31,748 bases of DNA from DATNFP01 sp035606335 (GCA_035606335.1 DATNFP010000028.1:1-31748); one strand, 5' to 3'. Positions 1-8,669 are shown, numbered from the stretch's first letter. The notes: generated by a model not told the origin, from the sequence alone. Numbers and translations: made by a program.

Positions 1-278
1 AGACCAGTTTAATAACAGTGCCGGCGCTTAGTACTCTTTCTTACACTGTTAGCACAGCTCCCTGGATGATACCTCCCGGAACCCCTTTCGATTTTAATTT
101 TATGGGGATATTAACATCTGGAAAGACTATAAAAATAAAAGATCCTTCATCATGTGTTGGATTTCCAACTAATGCTCCATGGACAGATTGTACCCCTACA
201 GGAACAGTTACATGGACAAATGCACCTACATCTCCGCCTGCACCAGTACCTACAACCGCAACGGTTACTTTTAACTAG
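1..278 (+). CDS. Unknown protein, 3' end only (5' truncated by window edge)
   Basis: The frame is open from base 3 to a TAG stop at 276-278, with no in-frame stop before it, so the gene starts outside the window. About 92 residues are visible. They are rich in Thr, Pro and Ser, with two Cys (one in SSCVG, one in TDCTP) and a Pro/Thr-rich tail ending in a beta-like strand (TATVTFN). This resembles the end of an extracytoplasmic beta-rich protein, but I recognise no domain and see no T9SS sorting domain or membrane anchor. A strong hairpin terminator follows within 20 bases, which supports a real gene end here. The GTG at 18-20 could in principle be a start, but the open upstream frame makes that unnecessary. 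Confidence 0.55.
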   Translation, partial: TSLITVPALSTLSYTVSTAPWMIPPGTPFDFNFMGILTSGKTIKIKDPSSCVGFPTNAPWTDCTPTGTVTWTNAPTSPPAPVPTTATVTFN

Positions 279-293
279 TAATAATCTGCTTCT

Positions 294-337
294 AAAAATC
301 AAAAACCATCTCTAAAATGAGATGGTTTTTGATTTTT
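294..337. terminator. Bidirectional intrinsic terminator with 19-bp perfect stem
   Basis: The left arm 294-312 and right arm 319-337 are perfectly complementary over 19 bp, with a six-base loop (313-318, TAAAAT). The arms end in A-runs and T-runs, so a U-tract follows the hairpin on both strands. It lies between two convergent genes and can serve both. Confidence 0.85.
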
Positions 338-354
338 TGTATTACTTAAGCTTA

Positions 355-2649
355 TTATTTTATCACAGTAAATCTTGAATAATACTTATTAACTCCCGAA
401 TGGAAAGCACATAAATATAATCCATCGGGCAGTGAGGAGATAGAAAAATTTACATTGGTCTGTGAGCCCGGTACCGATTGAGTCATTAATTTTTGCCCGG
501 CCATATTTATTATATCTATCTGAACATTTCCCTGCACAAATGATTTATCCCATGATAGATATAAGATACTGTTCACAGGATTTGGATACAAACGGACGTT
601 TGCGTTTTCCTCATTGGTCTGTGGGATATTTACAGTTACGTTTTTCACTTGCTTATATAGTTTCACTCCTCCGTATGCATCGCCTACTACCATTTCATAT
701 TTTCCATCGCCATCTACATCAGCCACAGCAGGCGCAGAACGTAAGCCATCGTAGTAGCCGCCATATATATACTGAGAAGTGGAATCGATATAAGAATAAT
801 TACTGTCTATCATTATATAAGGCACTGTAGTATTTCCACTTTGAAAACCATCGTAACGATATAGCTCTCCTGAACTGCTTCCAACCAATAAGTAATCTAC
901 CCCTGTATTGTCTATTTTACCAATAAAAGGAGTACTATACGCATTATAAATGTTTGAATCCACTTTTACACCTCCCAGCCTATTGGTTTGGAGGGTGAGG
1001 CTTGCCGTTCCCGATGTAGTATTAGTATTTTGATAGTATTGAAGCTGCCCATGATATTCACCGATAATCAGATCAGGCTTACTATCTTTATCTATATCAT
1101 ACACACACGGTGCAGCCCATCCGCCAACTTTTATTGTATCATTTTTTGCATCAGTAAGCATCAGTCGCTGCAATTGCCATATAGGTTGTGCGGTATCGGA
1201 GGTCGCCATGTTTTTAAAATAACTAAGTGTCCCGTTCGAATGTCCTATGATCAGATCTTTTTTGCCATCGCCATCTATATCGCCCATAGCCGGCGCCGCA
1301 CCAGCAAAATTGTATGTGCTTAAGTCTAAAAAATCCGTTGTCTGTAGTGTAAAGGACGGATTGCCTGGTGTGCTTGTATTCAAATAATAGGATATCTTGC
1401 TTTTCAGGGTACCATCACTCTGATAATAGCCGTCCGAACCAATAAACAGATCTGGTTTACCATCTTTATTATAATCAAAAAACGTTGGATAAGCCGCCGA
1501 TCCCAGGTCAATTGTCTTATCAATTAAAAAACTGTCGGATTGATAGGTGAAGACCGGGTGTGAAGCAGTACCGGTATTTTTATAATAAACAATACACTTA
1601 TAGTTCTCTCCTTTTTGACCATTTACCGAGACTAATATATCAGTCAGGCTATCCTGATCTATATCTACATTGTATGCCGCAGGGAATATGGGCAAATTGA
1701 GCGAATGTCCCGAACTTTGCCAGGCAGTATCCTGGTATATCATACTGTCCGCCCCACCATATAAGTATCTTCCGTTTTCAAGATATACAAGATTGTTCCA
1801 GGATACATTCCCATCCAGGTAGTCATAATCACCATGTCCGTTCATATCCATCAGGCAAATTGCATTTCCTGTATGTGTTTTCTTTGCTCCGGGATCAGGA
1901 TCAGCCAAACGAAGGCCGGAATCATTACAAGGCGCATCCAGAACGTGAGCAAGAGGGTAATACTGAATGAATTTCCCCCAACATTCATCCTTCAATTCAA
2001 TATCAATAGTGTCTTTGGGCAATCCCTTTTCTACCTGCATATTTTTGTAATACCATACGCGATAGCCGAGAATATAAAATGCCAGGAAATCCATATCCCC
2101 GTCATTATCTACATCTACTATTGCCGGTATATCGCCGGGATTGTTGTATGCATTAATAGGCAGCGAGCTACCGGGAGTATTTGTATAGTATAACGGCTTA
2201 TAATAAGTGAAGTTGAGTTGATTGCTTGAGTTATAATATCCTCTCCATGCTTCAAAACCGGTACCTCCGCTTTGAAAAAGGTCAGGAACACCATCACGGT
2301 TGTAATCTCTCATTAATAAATAATTCTGTATAGGAGGAAATCCCGCTTCATACTCAGGCGCGTATTTATAAACGGCAGGGCTACCCGTTGCACTTACATT
2401 CAGGAAAGTTCTTACTCCCATTCCACGTTCATATATAACCAAGTCTTTCTTGCCATCATTGTTAACATCAGCTATATTAAACTGAGGATGATCAAAGCCA
2501 CCACACCATGCTAAAGTTCGCTCATTTCCATAAGCATATACTTTTATACTGTCGTTATATTGATAAACCTGTCCCTGAAACTGGGCTTTACTTATGTAGG
2601 AAATTGCGACAAGCAAAAGGGTTAAGGATAAAGTAAAAAAAGTTTTCAT
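355..2649 (-). CDS. Secreted FG-GAP/VCBS-repeat protein with T9SS type A sorting domain
   Basis: 764 residues. A signal peptide (about 1-22, ending SKAQ) is followed by about ten FG-GAP/VCBS-like units built around Ca-binding Asp-rich loops of the D-x-D/N-x-D-G-x-x-D type: near residues 61 (DVNNDGKKDL), 115, 179, 268, 329, 392, 457, 518 and 665. One unit near 600 is degenerate (KIDNTGVDYLL). Such repeats normally fold as a beta-propeller, as in integrin-alpha-like surface proteins. The last 75 or so residues (VRLYPNPVNSILYLSW..., PDGLYL, ending FTVIK) form a Por-secretion type A C-terminal signal, so the protein should cross the outer membrane by the T9SS and be anchored or released. No enzyme motif is visible. 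It lies 63 bases downstream of the SDR gene on the same strand and is closed by the 294-337 hairpin. Function is probably adhesion or surface binding (inference). Confidence 0.9.
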   Translation of the reverse strand: MKTFFTLSLTLLLVAISYISKAQFQGQVYQYNDSIKVYAYGNERTLAWCGGFDHPQFNIADVNNDGKKDLVIYERGMGVRTFLNVSATGSPAVYKYAPEYEAGFPPIQNYLLMRDYNRDGVPDLFQSGGTGFEAWRGYYNSSNQLNFTYYKPLYYTNTPGSSLPINAYNNPGDIPAIVDVDNDGDMDFLAFYILGYRVWYYKNMQVEKGLPKDTIDIELKDECWGKFIQYYPLAHVLDAPCNDSGLRLADPDPGAKKTHTGNAICLMDMNGHGDYDYLDGNVSWNNLVYLENGRYLYGGADSMIYQDTAWQSSGHSLNLPIFPAAYNVDIDQDSLTDILVSVNGQKGENYKCIVYYKNTGTASHPVFTYQSDSFLIDKTIDLGSAAYPTFFDYNKDGKPDLFIGSDGYYQSDGTLKSKISYYLNTSTPGNPSFTLQTTDFLDLSTYNFAGAAPAMGDIDGDGKKDLIIGHSNGTLSYFKNMATSDTAQPIWQLQRLMLTDAKNDTIKVGGWAAPCVYDIDKDSKPDLIIGEYHGQLQYYQNTNTTSGTASLTLQTNRLGGVKVDSNIYNAYSTPFIGKIDNTGVDYLLVGSSSGELYRYDGFQSGNTTVPYIMIDSNYSYIDSTSQYIYGGYYDGLRSAPAVADVDGDGKYEMVVGDAYGGVKLYKQVKNVTVNIPQTNEENANVRLYPNPVNSILYLSWDKSFVQGNVQIDIINMAGQKLMTQSVPGSQTNVNFSISSLPDGLYLCAFHSGVNKYYSRFTVIK

Positions 2650-2712
2650 ACTTTGCTATTAGACAAATGAAGTTAAGATATTATAACCACAGCAGGACAA
2701 TAATAAAGACAT

Positions 2713-3549
2713 TCATTTTTTATTTGCAGTTGGGTGATATTTAAGCAAAGGAGAGCCTGGTTCTTTCAAAAAATGTTTATATACCAGTTTATCTGCCAAA
2801 CCGGGAAATAACTTATTTATCAATACAGTCAATTTCCCCTGTCCGGTCATTATTATTGTGCGTTTCCGCTTCTCGACAGCGTTCAATATATTTATTGCAC
2901 ATTCTTCTGCAGTCATCAATTTATCTTCTTCCAGGGGAGTTTCGCTTTGCTGGGTTCCTGTAGCATTAAGCGCCACGTTCCTGATGTTTGAGGCTGTAAA
3001 GCCGGGGCATACCCACATTATGTGCGTGCCGGTATGTAATAATTCTGTGCGAAGCGCCTCAAGAAAACCCTGCATAGCAAATTTTGAGGCAGAGTATCCG
3101 GTACGTCCGGGTAGCCCTCTGTATCCTGCTACCGAAGATACGCCAACTACCACGCCATTATTTGTACGAATAGATGGCAAAGCATATTTAGTAGAATAAA
3201 CAGTACCCCAAAAATTTACATCTATTAAATCCCTTATAACAGAAAGATTTGCATCTTCAAATAGGGCGCGCATGCTGGTACCCGCATTATTAATTAAAAC
3301 ATCTATTCTGTCCCATTCCGCTATGATAAAATCTACAAAAGCCTTACAATCAGCCTCTTTACTAACATCAGCTTGAAAAAATATTAAGTTTTTATCAGGT
3401 GAATTCCCAAAAACATTCTTCAGCTTTTCTATATTTCTTGCGCAAACCGCTACTTTTGCATTGCGGTGCAGAGCGACATCAGCGAGCGCTTTGCCAATAC
3501 CCGATGAGGCACCCGTTATTACAACTACTTTATCTTTTAGAGATGACAT
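2713..3549 (-). CDS. Short-chain dehydrogenase/reductase (SDR family)
   Basis: 278 residues, the normal size for a classical SDR. The Rossmann dinucleotide motif TGASSGIG is at 12-19, the structural NNAG at 87-90, the catalytic Ser at about 139 (GVSSVAG) and the YxxxK pair at Tyr152/Lys156 (GYSASKFA). The CPGF segment after beta-6 is also typical. Arg39 in CARN favours NADP(H). The substrate cannot be read from the sequence. The C-terminal tail of about 70 residues (TIIMTGQGKL..., LADKLVYKHF) resembles the DHRS7-like/YqjQ-like membrane-associated SDRs, which is a suggestion only. ATG at 3549-3547 fits; a near-match to the Bacteroidota -7 box (TTCATTTG, one mismatch) lies just before it. Confidence 0.9.
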   Translation of the reverse strand: MSSLKDKVVVITGASSGIGKALADVALHRNAKVAVCARNIEKLKNVFGNSPDKNLIFFQADVSKEADCKAFVDFIIAEWDRIDVLINNAGTSMRALFEDANLSVIRDLIDVNFWGTVYSTKYALPSIRTNNGVVVGVSSVAGYRGLPGRTGYSASKFAMQGFLEALRTELLHTGTHIMWVCPGFTASNIRNVALNATGTQQSETPLEEDKLMTAEECAINILNAVEKRKRTIIMTGQGKLTVLINKLFPGLADKLVYKHFLKEPGSPLLKYHPTANKK

Positions 3550-3711
3550 TCAAATGAATTAGGAGGTAAATTTAGCGTCATAAAACCTGAAAAGATACAT
3601 TAGAAAGGATCTTTAAAAAAAGAAGATTTGCACAAGGTGTTAAAAAGTATAATAACATAATCAGAAACGGCACAATATTTTTATTACATAAACAAAACAC
3701 ACGTCAACGAA

Positions 3712-4167
3712 ATGAAAGCAATGATTATTATTGGTTCCCAAAGCGATGAAAAAGTAATGCAGGAATGTGCAACATGGTTAGATTGGTTTGGTATTGAAAA
3801 TAATTTAGTAGTTGCCTCAGCCCATCGCAATCCTGACAAAGTAAGAGAATTAATGATGGGCGCCAAAAGTAATGGCTATGGGGTAATAATAGCAGCAGCA
3901 GGTATGGCGGCAGCACTTCCGGGTGTATGTGCAGCTTATACATCATTACCTGTATTGGGTGTTCCACTCGATGGTGGCTTGTCCGGCGGTATAGATGCGC
4001 TATATAGTATTGTGCAAATGCCTGCAGGCCTGCCCGTTGGCACATTTGCGATAGGTAAAGCCGGTGCACGCAATGCAGCAGTTATGGCGGCAAGAATTCT
4101 GGCTCTGAGCGATGAAAAAGTGAATAGTAAAGTAGACGAGTTTAAGAAGAACGAATACCGTATATAG
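3712..4167 (+). CDS. purE: N5-carboxyaminoimidazole ribonucleotide mutase
   Basis: 151 residues, slightly short for the family (about 160-170) but complete at both ends. It converts N5-CAIR to CAIR in de novo purine synthesis, in the cytoplasm, and normally works with PurK, which is not in this window. Visible class I PurE motifs are GSQSD (8-12), SAHRNP (36-41, with the conserved His38), AAAGMAAALPG (61-71), SIVQMPAGLPVGT (99-111) and GKAGARNAA (115-123). The AAALPG element carries Ala where the E. coli enzyme has His (AAHLPG); from memory the Ala form is common in Bacteroidota PurE, so it is probably not inactivating. ATG start; the 162-base gap to the divergent SDR gene should hold its promoter. 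Confidence 0.95.
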   Translation: MKAMIIIGSQSDEKVMQECATWLDWFGIENNLVVASAHRNPDKVRELMMGAKSNGYGVIIAAAGMAAALPGVCAAYTSLPVLGVPLDGGLSGGIDALYSIVQMPAGLPVGTFAIGKAGARNAAVMAARILALSDEKVNSKVDEFKKNEYRI

Positions 4168-4244
4168 CCGGAAACTTAACAGCGGGGTAACACAAAATAC
4201 GCCATATATATCGTATATTTAGAAACGTTAAAACAGAAAGAAAA

Positions 4245-5249
4245 TTGACAGAAGCGATAATAAATCTCGAAACAGTTAATCCTATCGAGTTTTTTGGGAT
4301 CAACAATAATAAATTCGAAATACTAAAGCGTAAATACCCACTACTAAAAATCCTTTCTCGCGGTTCACAACTAAAATTATCGGGGCAGCCTGATGAGGTT
4401 GCTACAGCCGAAGGCAAGATAAACCAGGTGATAAAATACCTGGAGCGTAATGGTCATTTATCTGAAAATTACTTTTCAAAGATTCTCGGTGACGAGGAAT
4501 CATCTGAGGCGCCGACTGAACATCTGAACAGCAATGACATTTTGGTGTTTGGCCCGAATGGCAAGGTAATTCGCGCGAAGACGCAAAATCAGAAAGCAAT
4601 GGCTACAGTGTCAGAAAAGAATGATATTGTTTTTGCTATTGGCCCTGCTGGTACCGGTAAAACTTATACTGCAGTTGCGCTTGCGGTAAGAGCTTTAAAA
4701 AATAAAGCCGTACGCAAAATAATACTCACACGCCCGGCTGTAGAAGCAGGTGAAAGTTTGGGGTTTTTGCCTGGAGATCTGAAGGAAAAAATTGATCCTT
4801 ATTTAAGACCTTTATATGATGCGCTTGATGATATGATCCCTGCCGATAAGCTAAGCTATTATATGGCAAACAGGATAATAGAAATAGCTCCTCTTGCTTA
4901 TATGCGCGGACGTACACTGGATAATTCTTACATTATTCTTGACGAAGCTCAAAATGCTACCGACCTCCAGTTAAAAATGTTTTTAACCCGCGTCGGCGCT
5001 TCTGCCAAAGCTATTATTACAGGCGATCTTACACAGATAGATCTACCTAAGAATCAAAGATCAGGGCTGGCAAAGGCTACACGTATTTTACGTAACATAG
5101 ATGGCATTGCACAAGTAACACTTGACGAAGCAGACGTAGTAAGACACAGACTTGTTAAACAAATAATTAAAGCTTATGACAAAGACCAGGAACGTGAAGA
5201 GATGCGAAATGAAGAACTGAAAAAAGTAAAAGAAGAAAGGGAGTTATAA
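4245..5249 (+). CDS. PhoH-family ATPase (PhoH/PhoL-like), TTG start
   Basis: 334 residues. An N-terminal region of about 100 residues, KH-like by position, is followed by the PhoH ATPase core: Walker A GPAGTGKT (133-140), LTRPAVEAGE (161-170), Walker B ILDEAQN (231-237) and ITGDLTQIDLP (258-268). The C-terminus is a charged Glu/Lys-rich helix. PhoH proteins are cytoplasmic NTPases linked to RNA metabolism; the exact role is not settled. The start is TTG at 4245: the frame upstream reaches a stop at 4188-4190 with no ATG or GTG, and the resulting N-terminus (MTEAIINLETVNPIEFFG) matches how I recall Bacteroidota relatives beginning. A Shine-Dalgarno-like purine stretch (AGAAAGAAAA) precedes it. 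It lies 77 bases after purE. Confidence 0.93.
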   Translation: MTEAIINLETVNPIEFFGINNNKFEILKRKYPLLKILSRGSQLKLSGQPDEVATAEGKINQVIKYLERNGHLSENYFSKILGDEESSEAPTEHLNSNDILVFGPNGKVIRAKTQNQKAMATVSEKNDIVFAIGPAGTGKTYTAVALAVRALKNKAVRKIILTRPAVEAGESLGFLPGDLKEKIDPYLRPLYDALDDMIPADKLSYYMANRIIEIAPLAYMRGRTLDNSYIILDEAQNATDLQLKMFLTRVGASAKAIITGDLTQIDLPKNQRSGLAKATRILRNIDGIAQVTLDEADVVRHRLVKQIIKAYDKDQEREEMRNEELKKVKEEREL

Positions 5250-5262
5250 ACTCCCTTTTTTT
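5236..5262 (+). terminator. Intrinsic terminator of the phoH-family gene
   Basis: A 9-bp stem (5236-5244 with 5250-5258), five-base loop and a run of seven T (5256-5262). The hairpin overlaps the last codons and stop of the phoH-family gene, so the stem is partly coding. Confidence 0.8.
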
Positions 5263-5282
5263 ATTGCTATAATGCCGAAAAA

Positions 5283-6191
5283 TTATTTTGTCAATGTTCT
5301 GAATATATCTTCCAGTGATTGTGTTTCCTTTTGCAAAGAACTGATATTTATATTGTTTTTTAACGCCCATTCCATCACCTCCCTGCGAAGCTCTTCAGGT
5401 TTATTGGTATGCAGTTTCCAGCCAAGCCGGCCTGTTTTCTCATAGTGCTCTGCGTTTTTAAGCAGCTTGAGCAGTTGCTCGTCAATTGGGCTTTCCAGGG
5501 TTATTATTAATGCTTCCTCCGTTATCGAGTGTCGTTGTAACCGCTCTATCGAATCATCGGCAGCAATTTTGCCATTATTAATAATGATCACGCGGCTACA
5601 CATTGCCTGCACTTCCTGCATGATATGAGTAGATAACAAAACGGTTTTTTCTTTACCAAGATGTTTTATTAAATCACGTATTTCCACTATCTGGTTTGGA
5701 TCAAGACCCGAAGTAGGTTCATCAAGTATCAGTACTTCAGGATCATGCAGCATAGCTTGTGCCAGGCCCACACGTTGCTTATATCCTTTTGATAATGCAC
5801 CAATTTTTTTATGTGACTCTTTAGATAGGCCTGTCAGAGATATCATATCTTCTATGCGCTTTTTAGCAGTGCTTCCCAGTTTATGTATGCCCGCTGTAAA
5901 TTCGAGATATTCCCTGACATACATTTCATAATATAACGGATTGGATTCTGCTAAATACCCTACCCGCCTGCGTACTTCCATTGGTTGCTGCTGGGTATTA
6001 AAATCAGAAACACTTGTGCTGCCGGCTGTTGGAGGCAAGTAGCCGGTTATCATCTTCATTGTTGTTGATTTTCCGGCGCCATTGGGGCCTAAAAAACCCA
6101 CGATCTCTCCTTTTTTTAATTCAAAAGAAATATTATCTACTGCTTTCTGAGTTCCGTAAATTTTTGTCAGAGAGGCTACACTAATTGACAT
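5283..6191 (-). CDS. gldA: Gliding-type ABC transporter ATP-binding protein GldA
   Basis: 302 residues, the length of GldA. Walker A GPNGAGKST (35-43), Q-loop region GYLAESNPLY (78-87), a variant signature LSKGYKQR (133-140), Walker B LILDEP (154-159) with SGLD, and the H-loop STHIMQE (His189). A C-terminal domain of about 90 residues follows, as in GldA rather than in generic transport ATPases. In Flavobacterium GldA works with the membrane protein GldF and the periplasmic GldG and supports gliding; in non-gliding relatives the role is unclear. No gldF or gldG lies in this window, so the partner genes must be elsewhere or the call should be read as GldA-like. The gene is monocistronic in appearance; a perfect TAGTTTTG box ends five bases before the ATG. 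Confidence 0.85.
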   Translation of the reverse strand: MSISVASLTKIYGTQKAVDNISFELKKGEIVGFLGPNGAGKSTTMKMITGYLPPTAGSTSVSDFNTQQQPMEVRRRVGYLAESNPLYYEMYVREYLEFTAGIHKLGSTAKKRIEDMISLTGLSKESHKKIGALSKGYKQRVGLAQAMLHDPEVLILDEPTSGLDPNQIVEIRDLIKHLGKEKTVLLSTHIMQEVQAMCSRVIIINNGKIAADDSIERLQRHSITEEALIITLESPIDEQLLKLLKNAEHYEKTGRLGWKLHTNKPEELRREVMEWALKNNINISSLQKETQSLEDIFRTLTK

Positions 6192-6196
6192 GAGGA

Positions 6197-6204
6197 CAAA
6201 ACTA
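6197..6204 (-). promoter_or_regulatory. Bacteroidota -7 box before gldA
   Basis: TAGTTTTG matches TAnnTTTG exactly on the minus strand, with five bases (TCCTC) to the ATG. If transcription starts about four bases after the box, the 5' leader would be about two bases. No clear -33 TTTG is seen at the expected distance. Confidence 0.45.
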
Positions 6205-6231
6205 CTGATTTTGAAGTGTTTTTATTTACAT

Positions 6232-6256
6232 AAAAAGGCCGGACTATTGTCCGGCC
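6232..6256 (-). terminator. Intrinsic terminator of the EGF-like lipoprotein gene
   Basis: GGCCGGAC (6237-6244) pairs perfectly with GTCCGGCC (6249-6256) over a four-base loop. On the minus strand it is followed by TTTTT (6236-6232). It lies 23 bases past the stop codon of the gene at 6279 and upstream of gldA. Confidence 0.85.
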
Positions 6257-6278
6257 AATAATTTTAACAATCAAGAAT

Positions 6279-6755
6279 TTATTTTGAACCAACAAAAGTA
6301 CATGTGCTTGAAGACCCTCCTGCAGTTTGCTGAACAAAAAGTGTCAACTGACGTCCATTAGCAATCGTTACAGTTACTGAACCGCTGCTTACATTATTGA
6401 TACTAATATTACCTCCGGCGGCTATCCCGGTATAAGTGGTAAAATTACTGTGTTCATACACACTTACGGTATCGGGTTCCGCTATCACTTTTATATCTAC
6501 GGTATCTGTATTGCTCAGGCCAGCATTGCAGCTCACGGAACCTATATAACTTCCTGTAAATTTATCTGCTGCATTGATCTGGCATTCTGTGCCTTCATAC
6601 CCTGTGGGGCATTTACATAAACCATTAAGACAAGTACCCCCGTTTGAACAATTTAAATTAGTACATGGGTCCTGCTCGCAGGCTGTATATAAAACACTAG
6701 TAGAAATACCAAGAAAAACAAGAGTAGTGAGTAACGTCTCTTTCCAAAACTTCAT
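6279..6755 (-). CDS. Small lipoprotein with one EGF-like domain
   Basis: 158 residues from the ATG at 6755. A TTG 33 bases upstream is in frame but would add residues that spoil the signal peptide, so ATG is preferred. Residues 1-25 form a lipoprotein signal peptide with lipobox LYTAC (Cys26). Cys31, 36, 42, 47, 49 and 58 have the spacing of a six-cysteine EGF module (NGGTC, CKCPTGYEGTEC). The remaining 100 residues look beta-rich and soluble, with two more Cys (SVSCNAG, SSTCTFVG) that may pair. EGF modules on lipoproteins of this kind occur in Bacteroidota; the ligand is unknown. It should sit on the periplasmic or outer face of a membrane. It has its own terminator. Confidence 0.8.
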   Translation of the reverse strand: MKFWKETLLTTLVFLGISTSVLYTACEQDPCTNLNCSNGGTCLNGLCKCPTGYEGTECQINAADKFTGSYIGSVSCNAGLSNTDTVDIKVIAEPDTVSVYEHSNFTTYTGIAAGGNISINNVSSGSVTVTIANGRQLTLFVQQTAGGSSSTCTFVGSK

Positions 6756-6830
6756 GAAAGTGGAATATTTTAGCTCCCCAATGTACAAAAATTATTTACT
6801 CAAAGAAATTATTATAAATTTTTATGTACG

Positions 6831-7856
6831 TCAAAATGCATTCCATCCTTGCGCTGTCAATTCATGCTTATTACCTTGCCTGGTTAGCAGCATTGCGCCA
6901 TCCTGTTTATTGGTCATGTACCCTATAATACTGATTTGCTCATTCTTGGCTACTTTTTCATAATCAGTCTGACTAACGGTAAACAGTAATTCATAATCTT
7001 CGCCACCACTCAATGCGCAGGAGGTAGGATCAAGATTAAATTCAATTGCCATTTCCTTTGTTTCAGGATGAATGGGAATTTTTTCTTCATAAAGTATACA
7101 TCCTGCATCGCTTTGCTTACAGATATGCAAGATCTCAGAGCTTAATCCATCGCTTACGTCGATCATGGATGTTGGCATTATTTCATTTTCCTGTAGCCAG
7201 TTCATAATATCAGCACGAGGTTCAGGTCTGAGTATTCTTCCGACTATATAAGATTTATTCTCAAGGTTAGGCTGTACGTTATGATTTTCAAGATAAATTC
7301 TTTTCTCGCGTTCTAACAATTGCAAACCCATATAAGCCGCACCCAGATCGCCAGATACGCATAACAGATCATTTTCATTAGCGCCACTGCGTGTTACATA
7401 TTTACCCGGCGCCACTTCCCCTATTGCAGTAACACTTATTACAAAACCTTTTTGTGAACTTGAAGTATCACCTCCTATCAGATCCACATTGTATTTTTCA
7501 CATGCTGTATATACCCCCTCATAAAATTCGTCCAATGCCTCTACTGAAAAACGGTTTGATATGCCGATATTAAGTGTAACGTGTGTTGGTGTTGCAAACA
7601 TGGCATAGATATCCGAAAGATTTACTGCTATGGATTTATACCCAAGATGTTTTAAAGGCGTGTACATTAAGTCAAAATGTATTCCTTCTACCAACATATC
7701 TGTAGATATCACTGTTTGTCGCCCAAAATGATCTATTACACCTCCATCATCACCAGTTCCCAATAAAGTACCCGCTTGTTTTATTTCATTATTTTTAGTC
7801 AAATGATCTATTAATCCGAATTCACCCAATGACGATATTTCAGTCCGTTCTTCCAT
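6831..7856 (-). CDS. thiL: Thiamine-monophosphate kinase
   Basis: 341 residues. Phosphorylates thiamine monophosphate to the active cofactor thiamine diphosphate with ATP, in the cytoplasm. Family motifs in order: GTGDDGGV (33-40), STDMLVEGIHF (51-61), NLSDIYAM (79-86), LIGGDTS (126-132) and, toward the C-terminus, DVSDGLSSEI and LSGGEDYELLFTV, all characteristic of ThiL within the PurM/SelD fold. It is the last gene of a minus-strand run, only nine bases after the inositol monophosphatase gene, so it is almost certainly cotranscribed with it. No other thiamine gene is nearby. Confidence 0.95.
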   Translation of the reverse strand: MEERTEISSLGEFGLIDHLTKNNEIKQAGTLLGTGDDGGVIDHFGRQTVISTDMLVEGIHFDLMYTPLKHLGYKSIAVNLSDIYAMFATPTHVTLNIGISNRFSVEALDEFYEGVYTACEKYNVDLIGGDTSSSQKGFVISVTAIGEVAPGKYVTRSGANENDLLCVSGDLGAAYMGLQLLEREKRIYLENHNVQPNLENKSYIVGRILRPEPRADIMNWLQENEIMPTSMIDVSDGLSSEILHICKQSDAGCILYEEKIPIHPETKEMAIEFNLDPTSCALSGGEDYELLFTVSQTDYEKVAKNEQISIIGYMTNKQDGAMLLTRQGNKHELTAQGWNAF

Positions 7857-7865
7857 AATTTTTTC

Positions 7866-8669
7866 TTATTCTGTACTTTTTACTTCTTTTTTCTTGTGAA
7901 TCAGGGTGAGCATTTCCTCATGTATCAGGCCATTGGTAGCTAATGTTTCTTTATCAAATACATTATAAATGTGACCTTCAAAATTGGTAATTCTGCCACC
8001 TGCCTCTTGTACTATCAGGTACCCCGCAGCTATATCCCACGAGTTAAGGTTATATTCCCAAAAGCCATCAAAACGGCCGCATGCCACCCAGCAAAGGTCT
8101 AATGCCGCAGAACCTAGTCGACGAACAGGCAACCCTTCCAATATAAAACGCTCAAAAACTTTTATCGGATGTTCTGAATTCTGAGGCCATTTATAGGGGA
8201 AGCCTGTTACTAAACAAGCCGTTCTAAACTCTTTTTTCTTCGATACAGAAATGGGCATTCCGTTTAGAGTAGCACCTCTTCCCTTTTCCGCAAAAAACAA
8301 TTCATTCATCATTGGGTTATACACTGCGCCAAAGAGAAGGTCGTCATTATGCTTTATTGCAATGCTTACACAACATATTGGAATGGCGTGCGCAAAATTT
8401 ACTGTACCATCTATAGGATCTATTATCCACTGATAAGGAGAATCTTTTTTTAGTTCTCCTATCTCCTCACTGATAATAGCGTGCTCCGGGTAATAACGTT
8501 TGATGATTTCTATGATCCTTGTTTCAGAAAGCTTATCTACCTCGGTAACAAGATTGTTGATACCATCTTTGTTCTCTATCTTAAAGGTTCCCTGAAAATA
8601 ATTATGAATTATTCTGCCGGCTTCTTTCGTAGCTTCAAGCAACACATCTTTTAAGTCAGGTGTAATCAT
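7866..8669 (-). CDS. Inositol monophosphatase family phosphatase
   Basis: 267 residues, the usual length of SuhB/IMPase. Mg-dependent phosphatase fold: the metal site SEE (67-69), DPIDGT (84-89) and the second metal Asp in WDIAAG (211-216) are all present, so it should be active. Substrate cannot be decided: inositol-1-phosphate, 3'-phosphoadenosine phosphate or histidinol phosphate are all possible for this fold. Its ATG overlaps the TGA stop of the tolC-like gene by four bases (ATGA), indicating translational coupling, and thiL follows nine bases later. Confidence 0.93.
   Translation of the reverse strand: MITPDLKDVLLEATKEAGRIIHNYFQGTFKIENKDGINNLVTEVDKLSETRIIEIIKRYYPEHAIISEEIGELKKDSPYQWIIDPIDGTVNFAHAIPICCVSIAIKHNDDLLFGAVYNPMMNELFFAEKGRGATLNGMPISVSKKKEFRTACLVTGFPYKWPQNSEHPIKVFERFILEGLPVRRLGSAALDLCWVACGRFDGFWEYNLNSWDIAAGYLIVQEAGGRITNFEGHIYNVFDKETLATNGLIHEEMLTLIHKKKEVKSTE

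Noticed and set aside
61..71. PurE-like Ala-for-His change (AAALPG, residues 61-71 of the protein at 3712-4167) as a sign of an inactive enzyme
   Set aside because: From memory the same variant occurs in other Bacteroidota PurE proteins, and the conserved SAHR His and all other motifs are kept.
3627..3653. TTTG plus TATAAT as the purE promoter
   Set aside because: The elements mix two promoter types, neither is a good match to the Bacteroidota consensus, and the leader would be long; too weak to list.
6756..6788. Longer start (TTG at 6788) for the EGF-like lipoprotein
   Set aside because: It adds 11 polar residues before a good lipoprotein signal peptide that begins at the ATG at 6755.
6783..6829. 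Imperfect AT-rich inverted repeat downstream of thiL as a terminator
   Set aside because: Only four GC-containing pairs at the base, then mismatches, and no clean U-run.
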